The position numbers and the translations under genes are program-made. Shown piece by piece: positions 1 to 9,435 of a DNA stretch of 64,000 nucleotides (position 1 is the stretch's first letter; each line of letters opens with the position of its first letter). This DNA comes from Coprovicinus avistercoris (GTDB lineage Bacteria; Actinomycetota; Coriobacteriia; Coriobacteriales; Atopobiaceae), in NCBI GenBank assembly GCA_018714895.1, contig DVMQ01000007.1, positions 1-64,000 of the forward strand, in the 5' to 3' direction. The notes beneath the pieces are model-generated. The model saw nothing but the letters and a program-made list of their open reading frames with translations, did no database searches and had not been told where the DNA came from.

Positions 1-942
1 GCAGATGACATTCAGATTGTCATTGTTGATGATGGCTCTCAGAAAGATACCACCCCTCAGAAAGCCGATGAGTGGGCGGAGCGCTATCCCAACCTCATCA
101 AAGCAGTCCACCAAGAAAATGGTGGACATGGGATGGGCATTTTGGCCGCTTTACGTGAAGCAGATGGGGCATATTTTAAAATCGTCGACTCGGATGACTG
201 GGTGGATGGTGCTGCGCTCGCTGAGTTGTTAGAAAAATTAAGACGTTTTGTCTTTTTGGCCTTGCCGGTTGATCTTGTAATTACTAACTACGTGCATGAG
301 CACGTTGCTGATGGTAAGCAGAGCATTGTTGATTTTCGCTATGCGCTTCCACGCAATAAGGTGATTGGGTGGGACAAGATCGGCAGCTTTAATATGGCGC
401 AGTATCTGCTTATGCATGCGCTGTGCTATCGCACTGAAATCTTGCGCCAAGGCGGTTTGCCACTCCCAGCTCATACCTTCTATGTAGACAATATCTATGC
501 GTATGTTCCTCTGCCACGCTGTCGATCGCTTTATTATCTCGATGTTGATCTTTATCGGTACTTCATTGGACGTGAAGATCAATCGGTTAACGAGAGCATT
601 ATGGTTTCTCGAGTCGACCAGCATATCCGTGTCACTCGGATTATGATGCATGCGTACCATATCCACGATGATGTTGAGCAGCCTCGTTTACGCAGGTACA
701 TGTATAACTACTTCACCCTCATGATGGCTGCAGCTTCAGTGTATTCGCGCATCTCTGATAAACCCAATGCTATGGATGAATGTGAAGCCCTTTGGGATGA
801 ACTTAAGGCCTATGATGAGCGTATGTATCGTCGTGCTCGACATGGCGCAATGGGTGTCGCAACAAATCTGCCCACTGACGTGGGCAGAAAAACAACCATT
901 GGCATCTATCGCGTGGCTCAGCGTTTATATCGGTTTAACTAG
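1..942 (+). CDS. Family 2 glycosyltransferase, 5'-truncated by the window edge
   Basis: Frame 1 is open from the first base and ends at TAG 940-942, giving 313 visible residues; the start lies before the window. The visible N-terminus carries the GT-A nucleotide-sugar binding signature VDDGSQKDT, then ENGGHG and the DxD-like IVDSDDW, which are typical of GT2 enzymes. The following 200 residues (Tyr- and Arg-rich, no clear membrane span) resemble the C-terminal part of polysaccharide or teichoic-acid type glycosyltransferases. GT2 proteins transfer a sugar from a nucleotide-sugar to an acceptor at the cytoplasmic face of the membrane. Donor and acceptor cannot be told from sequence. It converges on the S58 peptidase gene with a 5-nt gap, so no separate terminator region exists between them. 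Confidence 0.85.
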   Translation, partial: ADDIQIVIVDDGSQKDTTPQKADEWAERYPNLIKAVHQENGGHGMGILAALREADGAYFKIVDSDDWVDGAALAELLEKLRRFVFLALPVDLVITNYVHEHVADGKQSIVDFRYALPRNKVIGWDKIGSFNMAQYLLMHALCYRTEILRQGGLPLPAHTFYVDNIYAYVPLPRCRSLYYLDVDLYRYFIGREDQSVNESIMVSRVDQHIRVTRIMMHAYHIHDDVEQPRLRRYMYNYFTLMMAAASVYSRISDKPNAMDECEALWDELKAYDERMYRRARHGAMGVATNLPTDVGRKTTIGIYRVAQRLYRFN

Positions 943-947
943 ACAAG

Positions 948-1931
948 TTATACATCGCACGCTGCAATAAAGCCGTATGACGAAAATGCTTGTCGTGCTC
1001 CATCAACAATTGCGCTTTCAAGAGCGTTTTGAGCAAGCGCGCCAACCACATCGACATCGGCTGGTATCTCACCTGTAGCCATGACAAAGATGGTGTCACC
1101 ATCATTTGTGGTGTGTGTTGGCACTATGGCATGCGCATAGGCATCTGCCGCCATTTGAGCTACTTTGGTTGCCTGGGCTTTTGTAAGCTTTGCATTGGTG
1201 ACAATACAAGAAATAGTAGTATTAGTGCGCTCTAAGGGCATAGAAGCCGTTTGGTCTAAGAGTGCTGCTAATGAAGCACCCTGTGGCAGGTTGGTTTTTT
1301 CATCACGCATTCCGGCTATCCAGGTACCCGTAAAGGGATCGCGAATATCACCAACAGCGTTTACTGCTGCGATAGCACCACAAACCAATCCGTTGGAAGC
1401 CTGAGATACTGCTTCACCTAAACCGGATTTCATGGCACGCTTGGGACCTGCAAGCTTACCAACGGTGCAGCCGGTGCCAGCGCCTACACACCCACGCTCA
1501 AGTGGAGATGGAGGATTTACTCGGCTGAGTGCAGTTCGACAGGCAAGTTCGCCGTCTTCTCGTGTGGGATGAGCGTGTGCATCTCCGCACGCTAAGTCAA
1601 ACAGACATGCACCACTTACAATGGGCACTACACCAACACCTACATCAAGGCCAATGCCTTGGCGTGCTAGTTCATTTGCAACGCCACAGGAAGCCTCGAG
1701 TCCAAAGGCGCTGCCGCCAGATAGAACAACTGCATGTAGCACATCTACTGTCTCTTCAGGGCGTAATAAATCGGTCTCTCGTGTTGCAGGGGCTCCGCCG
1801 CGCACATCGACACCACCGGTTGCTCCTGCTGGGCAGATAATAACAGTGCAGCCTGTTGCTCCCTCGGAATTGGTTGTATGCGCAGCGAATATTCCAGGTA
1901 TCTGCGTAATACTTTCGATGGAATTAGGCAT
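948..1931 (-). CDS. P1 (S58) family self-processing aminopeptidase/amidase, DmpA/NylC-like
   Basis: 327 residues. The glycine-rich N-terminal half (DVRGGAPATRETDLL; VVLSGGSAFGLEA; GAGTGCTVGK) is the DmpA/NylC fold of the N-terminal-nucleophile type. Family members cut themselves to expose a Thr or Ser nucleophile. Here the sequence ERTNTTISCIVTNA places the probable cut between Asn237 and Thr238, as in NylC (Asn-Thr). Known activities include L-aminopeptidase/D-amidase and oligoamide hydrolysis; the substrate is not predictable. The ATG at 1931 has the purine-rich GGGAGG upstream. It overlaps the end of maf by 8 nt, so the two are probably co-transcribed (and translationally coupled) in a leftward operon with the methyltransferase gene. 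Confidence 0.86.
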   Translation of the reverse strand: MPNSIESITQIPGIFAAHTTNSEGATGCTVIICPAGATGGVDVRGGAPATRETDLLRPEETVDVLHAVVLSGGSAFGLEASCGVANELARQGIGLDVGVGVVPIVSGACLFDLACGDAHAHPTREDGELACRTALSRVNPPSPLERGCVGAGTGCTVGKLAGPKRAMKSGLGEAVSQASNGLVCGAIAAVNAVGDIRDPFTGTWIAGMRDEKTNLPQGASLAALLDQTASMPLERTNTTISCIVTNAKLTKAQATKVAQMAADAYAHAIVPTHTTNDGDTIFVMATGEIPADVDVVGALAQNALESAIVDGARQAFSSYGFIAACDV

Positions 1932-2571
1932 GTATGCCTCCCAAACAGCTCAGAATGAATGGAGATTCACAGCGAGAATGATGTTCCAAGAGTAAATCAA
2001 GTTCGCGAACTGTTCGGGCGAGAGGAAGTCCTACGACAGTGAAATAATCACCATCAATCGTATCTACGAGCAAAGATCCTCGGCCCTGTATGCCGTAAGA
2101 GCCAGCCTTATCAAAAGGCTCGCCGCTTGCAATATATGCTTCGATAACTGCATCTGAAAGAGGATAGAAAGAAACATGTGCCGTTTCTACGAACGTTGTT
2201 TCGGCAAGGAATTTTGGAACGGTTTCATCTACAAGAACAATGCTGACCCCGGTAGAAACGGTATGCGTGTTGCCAGATAAGAGACGAAGCATAAAACGTG
2301 CTTGATCTGGATCTTTAGGCTTCCCAAGTTCACGGCCATTGAAGGCCACCGTAGTGTCAGCAGCAATAATAATATCGCCTGGTTGTGCATCGCCATTCTC
2401 GAGAGCAGCATGAGCTTTTATATGAGAAAGACGTGATACAAGCTCTTGTGGCGACTCATTTTCGAGAGGAGTTTCGTCAACTGCTTGTGGTTTCACCAAA
2501 GGTACTACGCCAACAGTTCGAAGCAGCGCCTCTCGTCGAGGGGAACCAGAGGCTAGAAGCACATGTTTCAT
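1924..2571 (-). CDS. maf: Maf-family nucleoside triphosphate pyrophosphatase
   Basis: 215 residues, close to the usual 190-210. The N-terminus LLASGSPRREALLR is the Maf signature, followed by DETP, SHIKA (the family SRxKA motif), the AADTTV catalytic acid motif, and the KPKD and TGVS motifs. Maf proteins hydrolyse dTTP/UTP or modified nucleotides to monophosphates (house-cleaning) and have been linked to septum formation; they act in the cytoplasm. Which nucleotide is preferred is not clear from the motifs alone. Its start overlaps the end of the upstream RNA methyltransferase gene by 4 nt and its end overlaps the S58 peptidase start by 8 nt, indicating a single leftward transcript. Confidence 0.93.
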   Translation of the reverse strand: MKHVLLASGSPRREALLRTVGVVPLVKPQAVDETPLENESPQELVSRLSHIKAHAALENGDAQPGDIIIAADTTVAFNGRELGKPKDPDQARFMLRLLSGNTHTVSTGVSIVLVDETVPKFLAETTFVETAHVSFYPLSDAVIEAYIASGEPFDKAGSYGIQGRGSLLVDTIDGDYFTVVGLPLARTVRELDLLLEHHSRCESPFILSCLGGIHA

Positions 2572-3899
2572 GAATGAGATCTCCTGTTGGAACGGACTAA
2601 GTGAGTAACAGTTTCTACATGAAAAGTTTGCGGGAATAAATCTACCGGAGTTATTGATGCAATATCGAACGCACCGTTTAAACGAAAACGGGCAAGATCT
2701 CGCGAAAGCGTTGCGGGATCACAGGAAACATACGCTATTGCACGGGCTGGTTGTTCGCAGAGCAATTCAACCACTTGTTCAGACAGGCCAGAACGGGGCG
2801 GATCAACAACGATAATATCTGCCTCATCATCCGGAAATTCCCGTCCTGCATCGCCACCCTGAGCATCAACATTTGTAAGGTTTGCTGTTTCTAAATTCCG
2901 TCGTAAATCCCGCACAGCAGGACCGTAGCTCTCTACGGCATAGACAAAATCACATGTTTGGGCAAGCGGTAGGGTAAACGTTCCAGCTCCAGAATAGAGA
3001 TCCATTGCAATGTCTTCAGCAGTGGGCTGAAGCGCATCGATAACTAAGGATATGAGTTGTTCTGCACCAGCGGTATTAACCTGGAAAAACGAAGGAGCTG
3101 AGAAGCTCATTCGGTTATCTCCAATAAGTTCGTGCCAATAACCGCTGCCACTGAGACGCTCAACCCCTGCAATTCGACGGGCTTTAGAGGGGCCCTTTGT
3201 TAGAACGCGCACAACTGAGGTGGTTTTAAGGGCATCGTTGAGAATTTTTGCCGCCTGTGCACGGGGAAAAGGTCCTGGTGTTGTCCAAAGAGCGATTTCA
3301 ACGTTTTTAGTGCGTCGCGAGGCACGAATGCCTATACGTTCAAACGATAAATCATGCGAGTTTGAAAGATAGGTAAGTGCGCCTGCAACGGCACGCGGAA
3401 CACGAGCAAAGTGTTTATCAAGTAAAGGACAGGCATTGGCTTTTAGGACATGATTATCGCCTAGAGCATGCATGCCTAACATTGATCGTCCAGATGAACG
3501 AGAAAAGGCCAGTTCAATTTTGTTGCGGTATCCCCAAGCTTCATCGGTATGTCGACATGTTGCAACAAGTTTCTCTGCTTCATCAGAAGAGAAATGCCCG
3601 ATGCGAGTAAGTGCGTCTATTACGCAGGAACGTTTTGCTTCGAGCTGTGCTGTGCGAGCCAGCGATGCCCAAGGGCAGCCGCCACATTCATCTGAAAGGG
3701 GACAGGGCGAAGAAATCCGGTTAGGGCCGGGTTCTAGTACCTCAGCAATGCGCGCTCGCGAAAAGCTCGATCCTTCTGAGAGAATTTCTGCTTCCACATA
3801 ATCGCCCGGTGTTCCACCTCTTACAAAAACTGCCTTACCATTGCCATCGTGAGCGATGGCATCCGGTCCATAGGTCATGCGTTCAATGGTGAGTTTCAT
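2568..3899 (-). CDS. TrmA/RlmD-type 23S rRNA or tRNA uracil-C5 methyltransferase
   Basis: 443 residues. The order is an N-terminal TRAM-like beta-barrel (about 1-60), a four-cysteine cluster C-x5-C-x2-C plus a distal Cys (CPLSDECGGCPWA) that binds [4Fe-4S] in RlmD-type enzymes, and a C-terminal class I SAM domain. That domain has DLYSGAGTFTLPLA (motif I), VVDPPRSGLS (motif IV) and YVSCDPATLSRDL, whose Cys is the covalent catalytic nucleophile. The family makes 5-methyluridine in 23S rRNA (RlmC/RlmD/RlmCD) or tRNA (TrmA); the FeS cluster and length favour an RlmCD-like rRNA enzyme, but the target position cannot be read from sequence. It sits 11 nt after ppk1 and overlaps maf by 4 nt. Confidence 0.9.
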   Translation of the reverse strand: MKLTIERMTYGPDAIAHDGNGKAVFVRGGTPGDYVEAEILSEGSSFSRARIAEVLEPGPNRISSPCPLSDECGGCPWASLARTAQLEAKRSCVIDALTRIGHFSSDEAEKLVATCRHTDEAWGYRNKIELAFSRSSGRSMLGMHALGDNHVLKANACPLLDKHFARVPRAVAGALTYLSNSHDLSFERIGIRASRRTKNVEIALWTTPGPFPRAQAAKILNDALKTTSVVRVLTKGPSKARRIAGVERLSGSGYWHELIGDNRMSFSAPSFFQVNTAGAEQLISLVIDALQPTAEDIAMDLYSGAGTFTLPLAQTCDFVYAVESYGPAVRDLRRNLETANLTNVDAQGGDAGREFPDDEADIIVVDPPRSGLSEQVVELLCEQPARAIAYVSCDPATLSRDLARFRLNGAFDIASITPVDLFPQTFHVETVTHLVRSNRRSHS

Positions 3900-3910
3900 A
3901 TATACGTCGC

Positions 3911-6652
3911 CTAGGATTGTTTGTTGTTAGTTCCGCGGAAGAGAGTTTTTATTCCAAGGCCGATAAGTGCAAAAGCAGTGGCAAATCGTCCTCGATGATG
4001 CAAATCAATTGCTTCGATATCACTTGGCTCATTTGTGTGAGTCTCTACAGGACCCTCTATTTCAACCGTTTCAATAATGGGCTCCACTATCTCTTCGACT
4101 TCATCAGGGTTAGACGAAGCTTCTGATGAAACCGACTCAGATGCTTTCTGCTCTACGACACTCTCGTTCACCGGGGTTATGTCTTCAGTGGACTGAGGAG
4201 AGGAAACTGTTTCAGCTGCAGTATCAGAAGCCACCTCTTGAGTTAAAGGAGCTTCCGTTATTTCCACTCGAGCATCGGTGTCTTCAGTCTCATGTACAAC
4301 GGGATCGGCTTCAGTTGCAAGACGTGGGTGAGTTTCTGCAGATCCTGACATCACGAGAAGATCGTGCAGTCCTCCCTGAGGTAGTTTTGGCATCACGACA
4401 GAAATAGGATAAAGCGCTGCCTTACGGCCTGAAATAGCATTGGATGAACGACGATAAGCCAACTCAATCATGAGCTGCTGACTGTCGATTGCCGGATCAT
4501 CCTCATTGCGCTCAACGCGTTTCCACGTGCCATTTTGCGTGAGAATACGAGCCTTCACATTGTCAGCAAGCTGGAGGTTCATATAAGAGATAACCATTTT
4601 GCGACAGATGGGGTCAAGAACTGGATAGGCTATCTCAACACGTCGCTCGGTATTCCGTGTCATCATGTCAGCGCTTGAAAGATAAATTGTATCCACGTCG
4701 GCGCCAAAGGCATACACACGAGAATGTTCAAGAAGACGTCCAACAATTTGATGGACATGCACATTGTCGGTAATCCCTTTGATTCCGGGACGAATACAAC
4801 AGATGCCACGAATGATCATGATGACCCTTACGCCAGCTTGTGATGCATAGGCAATCTTGTCGATAACATCACGATCGGTAAGCGAGTTCATCTTAAGGAA
4901 TACCTGGGCAGGCATACCAGCTTGAGCCCGAGCAATTTCTCGATCTATGCCTCGCATAATGAGAGGCTTGAGCCCTGTTGGCGCAACACCGAGATAAGCG
5001 TACGTGCCTGCAAGATTGCCAATTGAAAGATTGCGGAAAAATGCGTTGCCGTCGTTTCCAATTCCTTCATGAGAGGTAAGGAGCATAAAGTCTGAGTAAA
5101 GACGAGCTGTCTTCTCATTGAAGTTGCCGGTTCCAAGACAGGTAATACGGCTTATTTTGCCGCTTTCATGATAGGTGATCTGGCAAATCTTTGAATGACA
5201 TTTAAAGCCTTCGGAACCATATATAACGGTGCAGCCTGCAGACTCCAGACGTTCTGCCCACTGAATATTATTGGCTTCATCAAAACGTGCACGGAGTTCC
5301 ATTAAAACAGTGACATCTTTGCCATTCTCAGCAGCTGCAATGAGACTTTCACACAGTCTCGATTGCTTTGCTACACGATAGAGGGTGATTTTGACTGAAA
5401 TACAGTCATCGTCGTTTGAAGCTTCGCGGAGTAAGTCGAGCAGAGGGGACATGCTTTCATAGGGATAGAACAGCAAAATGTCATGATCCATGACTTGTTG
5501 ACGCATGGGTTTACCCTGTTCTACCAGAGGAGAAAGCTGCGGCTCGAAGGGTTGGAAGACGAGTTTAGAAGCAACGCGCTTTGGAAGGAGGTCTTCCAAG
5601 TCATACACATATGAAAGGTCAAGCGGGATTTCGACATGTGATACACGTTCGCGTGAAAGCTTGAGCTCTTTGCGAATAAAGTTGGTAAGGGATTCGTCAA
5701 ATGGAGCAAATGAGCTCATCTCAAGGCGAACAGGCTCAAGACGCTGGCGCCGCTTGAGGACCTTTTTCATATGTTGGCGATAGTCCTCTTCCTCTTCCAC
5801 TCCTTCGCCATCTGGATCTATATCAGCGTTGCGGGTAACGCGAATGATGCATGCCGATGTGGGGACATAGCTACCAAAACACTCGCCCAAGTTGGCGATG
5901 ATGACATCCTCTAGCAAGGTATATCGAGAAGTTTGGGAGCCGGAAGAAAGTGAAATGACGCGATCAAGGGTTGGCGGAACCTCGACCATTCCCAACAGTC
6001 CCTTTTCATCGGGCCCATCGAGCGAGCACATGACATAGAGAAGTCCATTTCTTAAGTTAGGAAAAGGATGGCGTGGATCGACAATAAGAGGAGAAATAAT
6101 AGGGGAGAGACGCTGACGGAAATAGCGCGTCATTGCAGTGATATCGGCTTCTGTGGCAGTTGCAGGCGTAACGCGAATAAGCCCCTCTTGAGCGAGGGCG
6201 GCTTCCGTACGATGAAATGCCTCTTCATGACGATCTAACATCTCTGGGAGCTGCTTAAAAATATTCTCAAGCTGCTCACTCGGTGTGAGATTTGATTTAT
6301 TGTCACGAGGCTGGTGCTTGAGGGTAGCAAGCTCAGAAAGTCCTCCGATTCGAATCATGAACCATTCATCAAGATTGCTTGCAAAAATAGAAACGAACTT
6401 GAGGCGCTCAAAAAGAGGCACGGTGGGATCAAATGCCTCATCTAAAACTCGCATGTTGAACTGTAACCAACTCAACTCACGATTTTGTGTATAAGAAAAA
6501 TCTCGTTCGGAATGCTTGCCAGCGTTCTTGCGCCCTTCAAATTTTGAAACACGCCGTGCGAGACCCTCAGGACTGCGCTCGAAAGGTTCAAGTGAAAGGT
6601 CCTTATCATCAGTTTGTTTACGGGATTTTTTGCTAGCTTCTTTCTTTGCCAT
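3911..6652 (-). CDS. ppk1: Polyphosphate kinase 1 with a long acidic C-terminal extension
   Basis: 913 residues from ATG 6652. This start is chosen over an in-frame ATG 75 nt upstream because it has GGGGGGAG directly before it and begins with a Lys-rich segment. Ppk1 reversibly moves the gamma phosphate of ATP onto polyphosphate. The N domain (ENRELSWLQFNMRVL), the head domain and two phospholipase-D-like C domains are all present. The two catalytic histidines appear as His486 in GFKCHSKI and His643 in RLLEHSRVY, 157 residues apart as in E. coli Ppk. SADMMTRNTERRVE is also conserved. After the catalytic core (about residue 750) there is an extra 160-residue tail, very rich in Glu/Thr/Ser/Val, that ends in a basic amphipathic stretch (GRFATAFALIGLGIKTLFRG). 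That tail is not part of a normal Ppk1. The gene is first in a leftward run with the methyltransferase and maf. Confidence 0.95.
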   Translation of the reverse strand: MAKKEASKKSRKQTDDKDLSLEPFERSPEGLARRVSKFEGRKNAGKHSERDFSYTQNRELSWLQFNMRVLDEAFDPTVPLFERLKFVSIFASNLDEWFMIRIGGLSELATLKHQPRDNKSNLTPSEQLENIFKQLPEMLDRHEEAFHRTEAALAQEGLIRVTPATATEADITAMTRYFRQRLSPIISPLIVDPRHPFPNLRNGLLYVMCSLDGPDEKGLLGMVEVPPTLDRVISLSSGSQTSRYTLLEDVIIANLGECFGSYVPTSACIIRVTRNADIDPDGEGVEEEEDYRQHMKKVLKRRQRLEPVRLEMSSFAPFDESLTNFIRKELKLSRERVSHVEIPLDLSYVYDLEDLLPKRVASKLVFQPFEPQLSPLVEQGKPMRQQVMDHDILLFYPYESMSPLLDLLREASNDDDCISVKITLYRVAKQSRLCESLIAAAENGKDVTVLMELRARFDEANNIQWAERLESAGCTVIYGSEGFKCHSKICQITYHESGKISRITCLGTGNFNEKTARLYSDFMLLTSHEGIGNDGNAFFRNLSIGNLAGTYAYLGVAPTGLKPLIMRGIDREIARAQAGMPAQVFLKMNSLTDRDVIDKIAYASQAGVRVIMIIRGICCIRPGIKGITDNVHVHQIVGRLLEHSRVYAFGADVDTIYLSSADMMTRNTERRVEIAYPVLDPICRKMVISYMNLQLADNVKARILTQNGTWKRVERNEDDPAIDSQQLMIELAYRRSSNAISGRKAALYPISVVMPKLPQGGLHDLLVMSGSAETHPRLATEADPVVHETEDTDARVEITEAPLTQEVASDTAAETVSSPQSTEDITPVNESVVEQKASESVSSEASSNPDEVEEIVEPIIETVEIEGPVETHTNEPSDIEAIDLHHRGRFATAFALIGLGIKTLFRGTNNKQS

Positions 6653-7057
6653 AGCTCCCCCCGGCATCGTTGTGTGTACTAATAATGTTACCAGGGCTCT
6701 AGGCGTATAATCACAAGGGATGTGCAAGTAGAGAAACCCTTACATACTCACTTCGAAAGCTCCAGATATGCATAATGCATCTTGAATTTGTCAATATTGA
6801 AAATTGATCGTAAGTGGTTATAACTATATTTTAAATCGTAGTCCACATTTTATTGCTAGGAAATAAATACCAGGTGAAAAGGGTTATTATTGCAAAATAT
6901 GAAATGGTCGCATCAGTTGGATAAACCCGATTACGGTGCTGCTTACTCCGCTCACCCGTCTGCTCTATTTATTGGATAGAATGGCGATATGCTACGAAGA
7001 TAATTCATAGTGTTGCGTTGGCATGCAGTGTGTTGTCTATGAGAGGAGACCTCGCAT
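6653..7057. other. Intergenic region between divergent ppk1 and arcA
   Basis: 405 bases without a credible gene; short open frames here have no coding character. AT-rich centre (6780-6900). It must hold promoters for both directions. The clearest rightward candidate is listed separately at 6797-6824, which would leave a leader of more than 200 nt before arcA. A second weak -10-like TAGAAT lies at 6977-6982. The arcA ribosome binding site GAGGAGA lies just before the ATG. I saw no convincing ArcR/ArgR palindrome by eye. Confidence 0.6.
6797..6824 (+). promoter_or_regulatory. Candidate sigma-70-type promoter for arcA
   Basis: TTGAAA at 6797-6802, 16-nt spacer, TATAAC at 6819-6824. Match to consensus is good in both boxes and it lies in the AT-rich part of the gap. 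It would give a leader of roughly 225 nt before the arcA start, which is long, so a second promoter nearer the gene is possible. Confidence 0.4.
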
Positions 7058-8314
7058 ATGTCAAAAGGGCTGTCTGTTCATAGCGAGATTGGGACTTTAC
7101 GTAAAGTCATGCTCCATCGTCCAGGAGAAGAGCTTCTCAATCTTGTGCCAGATGAGCTCCCTCATTTTCTCTTTGACGATATTCCATATCTTGAGGTGGC
7201 TCAGCAAGAGCATGATACGTTCGCTCAGGTTCTTCGCGATCAGGGCGTAGAAGTTGTGTATTTAGAGCACTTAGTTGCTGAGGCGCTTGATGCTGCGGGC
7301 AGTCGTGACGAGTTTTGTACACGATGGCTCGAAGAGTCGGGATTACGTGGTAAACGTACACGTGCTGCTGTGCGCGAGTTCATGGATTCCATCGAAGACA
7401 CCGAGGCCTTTGTCTGCAAATGCATAGCTGGTGTTCGTGCAAACGAAGTTGATCTTCCTATTGAGGCTGGGTCGCGCTTAGCGGATCATATTCGCCCTGG
7501 ACAAGGTGGGGAAGTTTCTCTTCTCGTAGATCCTATGCCAAACGCTTATTTCACAAGAGATCCTTTTGCTGTGGTTGGGCATGGTGTTTGTCTGAATCAC
7601 ATGTACTCCGGTGTTCGCAATCGTGAAACGTTGCTGGGTCAATTTTTGTTCCGCGATCATCCTCACTATTGCGATACGCCGCTGTGGTATCACCGCAATA
7701 GTGCATTCCATATGGAGGGTGGCGACATCCTTAATCTTTCAGCCAAATGCTTGGCTATCGGTATTTCTCAGCGAACACAAGCTTCCGCAATTGATACGCT
7801 TGCGCAGCATATATTGTGGGAACGGCAAGATCTTTCTGAAATAGATTCGATCTTGGCGTTTAATATTCCTGTCTCTCGTGCTTTCATGCATTTGGATACG
7901 GTCTTTACGCAGATAGATATTGATAAGTTCACCATTCATCCTGGCATTATGGGAACTTTGCAAGTCTTCGAGCTTTCTCGTGGTTCCCATCCGGGGTCTG
8001 TCCGAATTGTTGAACATAACGATACGCTTGAACACATTCTTGCTCATGCTCTGGGGCTTGATTCTGTCACGCTTGTTGAGTGTGGTGGCGGCGATCCGGT
8101 AGCAGCTGCTCGCGAGCAGTGGAATGACGGATCTAACACCCTCGCAGTTGCTCCTGGTCGAATTTGTGTATACCAGCGAAATAATGTGACAAATGAAGCT
8201 TTGTACAAGGCTGGTCTCGATCTTCTTGTGGTGCCTTCATCTGAGCTTTCTCGTGGCCGTGGAGGTCCAAGGTGCATGAGCATGCCATTTGAGCGTGATG
8301 AGGTTATTCAATAA
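7058..8314 (+). CDS. arcA: Arginine deiminase
   Basis: 418 residues, the usual length. It hydrolyses L-arginine to citrulline and ammonia in the cytoplasm, the first step of the arginine deiminase (ADI) energy and acid-resistance pathway. Family motifs are all visible: MLHRPGEEL near the N-terminus, PMPNAYFTRDPF, the FHMEGGDI substrate/His region, HLDTVFT (catalytic His), and the nucleophile Cys406 in GRGGPRCMSMPFERD close to the C-terminus. The ATG at 7058 is preceded by GAGGAGACCTCGCAT. The ornithine carbamoyltransferase gene follows after 72 nt. No carbamate kinase or arginine/ornithine antiporter gene is found in the window. Confidence 0.97.
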   Translation: MSKGLSVHSEIGTLRKVMLHRPGEELLNLVPDELPHFLFDDIPYLEVAQQEHDTFAQVLRDQGVEVVYLEHLVAEALDAAGSRDEFCTRWLEESGLRGKRTRAAVREFMDSIEDTEAFVCKCIAGVRANEVDLPIEAGSRLADHIRPGQGGEVSLLVDPMPNAYFTRDPFAVVGHGVCLNHMYSGVRNRETLLGQFLFRDHPHYCDTPLWYHRNSAFHMEGGDILNLSAKCLAIGISQRTQASAIDTLAQHILWERQDLSEIDSILAFNIPVSRAFMHLDTVFTQIDIDKFTIHPGIMGTLQVFELSRGSHPGSVRIVEHNDTLEHILAHALGLDSVTLVECGGGDPVAAAREQWNDGSNTLAVAPGRICVYQRNNVTNEALYKAGLDLLVVPSSELSRGRGGPRCMSMPFERDEVIQ

Positions 8315-8386
8315 GTTTGTACGTGAGTGTTGTTAAGTGCTCAGATTTTGCAGCTGAGCTTCAATAATTGAAAGGAAGGTATATAG

Positions 8387-9382
8387 ATGGGCGTCAACCT
8401 CTCCGGGAGAAGCTTTATTAAACTTCTCGATTTTTCAACTGAGGAGATTGAGTATCTGCTCAAGCTGTCTAAGAACTTTAAGGATCTCAAGCGTACTGGT
8501 ACACCCCATCGTTATCTTGAAGGAAAGAATATCGTTCTGCTCTTCCAAAAGACCTCTACCCGTACACGTTGTGCCTTTGAGGTAGGCGCTATGGATTTGG
8601 GTATGGGTGTAACCTATCTCGATCCAGGCAGCTCACAGATGGGCAAGAAAGAATCCATTGAGGATACCGCCCGGGTGCTGGGCCGCATGTATGACGGTAT
8701 TGAGTTCCGTGGCTTTGCTCAAGAAGATGTTGATGAGCTTGCTGCAAAGAGCGGTGTGCCTGTCTGGAATGGTCTGACCGATCTCTGGCATCCTACACAG
8801 ATGCTTGCCGATGTTCTTACGATTCAAGAGAACTTTAATTACGACATTAAGGGTAAGACTGTTGTCTTTATGGGTGATGCCAAGAACAATGTTGCCCGTT
8901 CTCTTATGGTGGTATGCGCCAAGCTCGGCATGAATTTTGTTGCCTGCGGACCTGAAGAGTGCATGCCCGCCGATGATGTTATTGAGGCTTGCACACCCAT
9001 TGCCGCTGAGAATGGCTGCACCATTACGCTCTCTCAGGATCCTCAGACTGCTTGTGCTGGCGCGCATGTTATCTATACCGATGTTTGGGTCTCCATGGGT
9101 GAGCCGGATGAGGTTTGGACTGAGCGTATCGCCCAGCTCACGCCTTATCGTGTAACGAAGGAGCTTATGGCTCTTGCTGACCCGTCTGCTATTTTCCTTC
9201 ATTGTCTTCCTGCGTTCCACGATACCAATACCACCATTGGTGCTGATATTGCCAAGAAGTTTGGCGTAACAGAGATGGAAGTTGAAGACGAAGTATTTGA
9301 GTCTCGTCAGTCAAAAGTCTTTGATGAAGCTGAAAATCGCATGCACACCATCAAGGCTGTGATGTACGCTACATTGCGGTAA
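8387..9382 (+). CDS. arcB: Ornithine carbamoyltransferase (catabolic type by context)
   Basis: 331 residues. It interconverts citrulline plus phosphate with ornithine plus carbamoyl phosphate. The carbamoyl-phosphate loop STRTRCAFE is at 57-65, HPTQ appears in LWHPTQMLAD, and the ornithine/catalytic Cys motif HCLPAFHD is near residue 275. The good Shine-Dalgarno AAGGAAGG lies before ATG 8387. Position right after arcA indicates the catabolic ADI enzyme; the same fold serves biosynthetic ArgF, and sequence alone does not separate them firmly. Codon use is very uniform (many GCC/GTT/CTC), consistent with high expression. Confidence 0.95.
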   Translation: MGVNLSGRSFIKLLDFSTEEIEYLLKLSKNFKDLKRTGTPHRYLEGKNIVLLFQKTSTRTRCAFEVGAMDLGMGVTYLDPGSSQMGKKESIEDTARVLGRMYDGIEFRGFAQEDVDELAAKSGVPVWNGLTDLWHPTQMLADVLTIQENFNYDIKGKTVVFMGDAKNNVARSLMVVCAKLGMNFVACGPEECMPADDVIEACTPIAAENGCTITLSQDPQTACAGAHVIYTDVWVSMGEPDEVWTERIAQLTPYRVTKELMALADPSAIFLHCLPAFHDTNTTIGADIAKKFGVTEMEVEDEVFESRQSKVFDEAENRMHTIKAVMYATLR

Positions 9383-9435
9383 ATAGAAGCACATCTAAGC
9401 GCTCCCATACACGAATACAACACCTGGAGGTTGTT

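Noticed and set aside
6653..6727. Longer ppk1 start with 25 extra residues
   Set aside because: The ATG at 6652 has a strong GGGGGGAG site; the upstream one has none and would fill the promoter.
8633..9220. 195-codon minus-strand open frame inside arcB
   Set aside because: Antisense shadow with no motif and no start site; arcB is certain.
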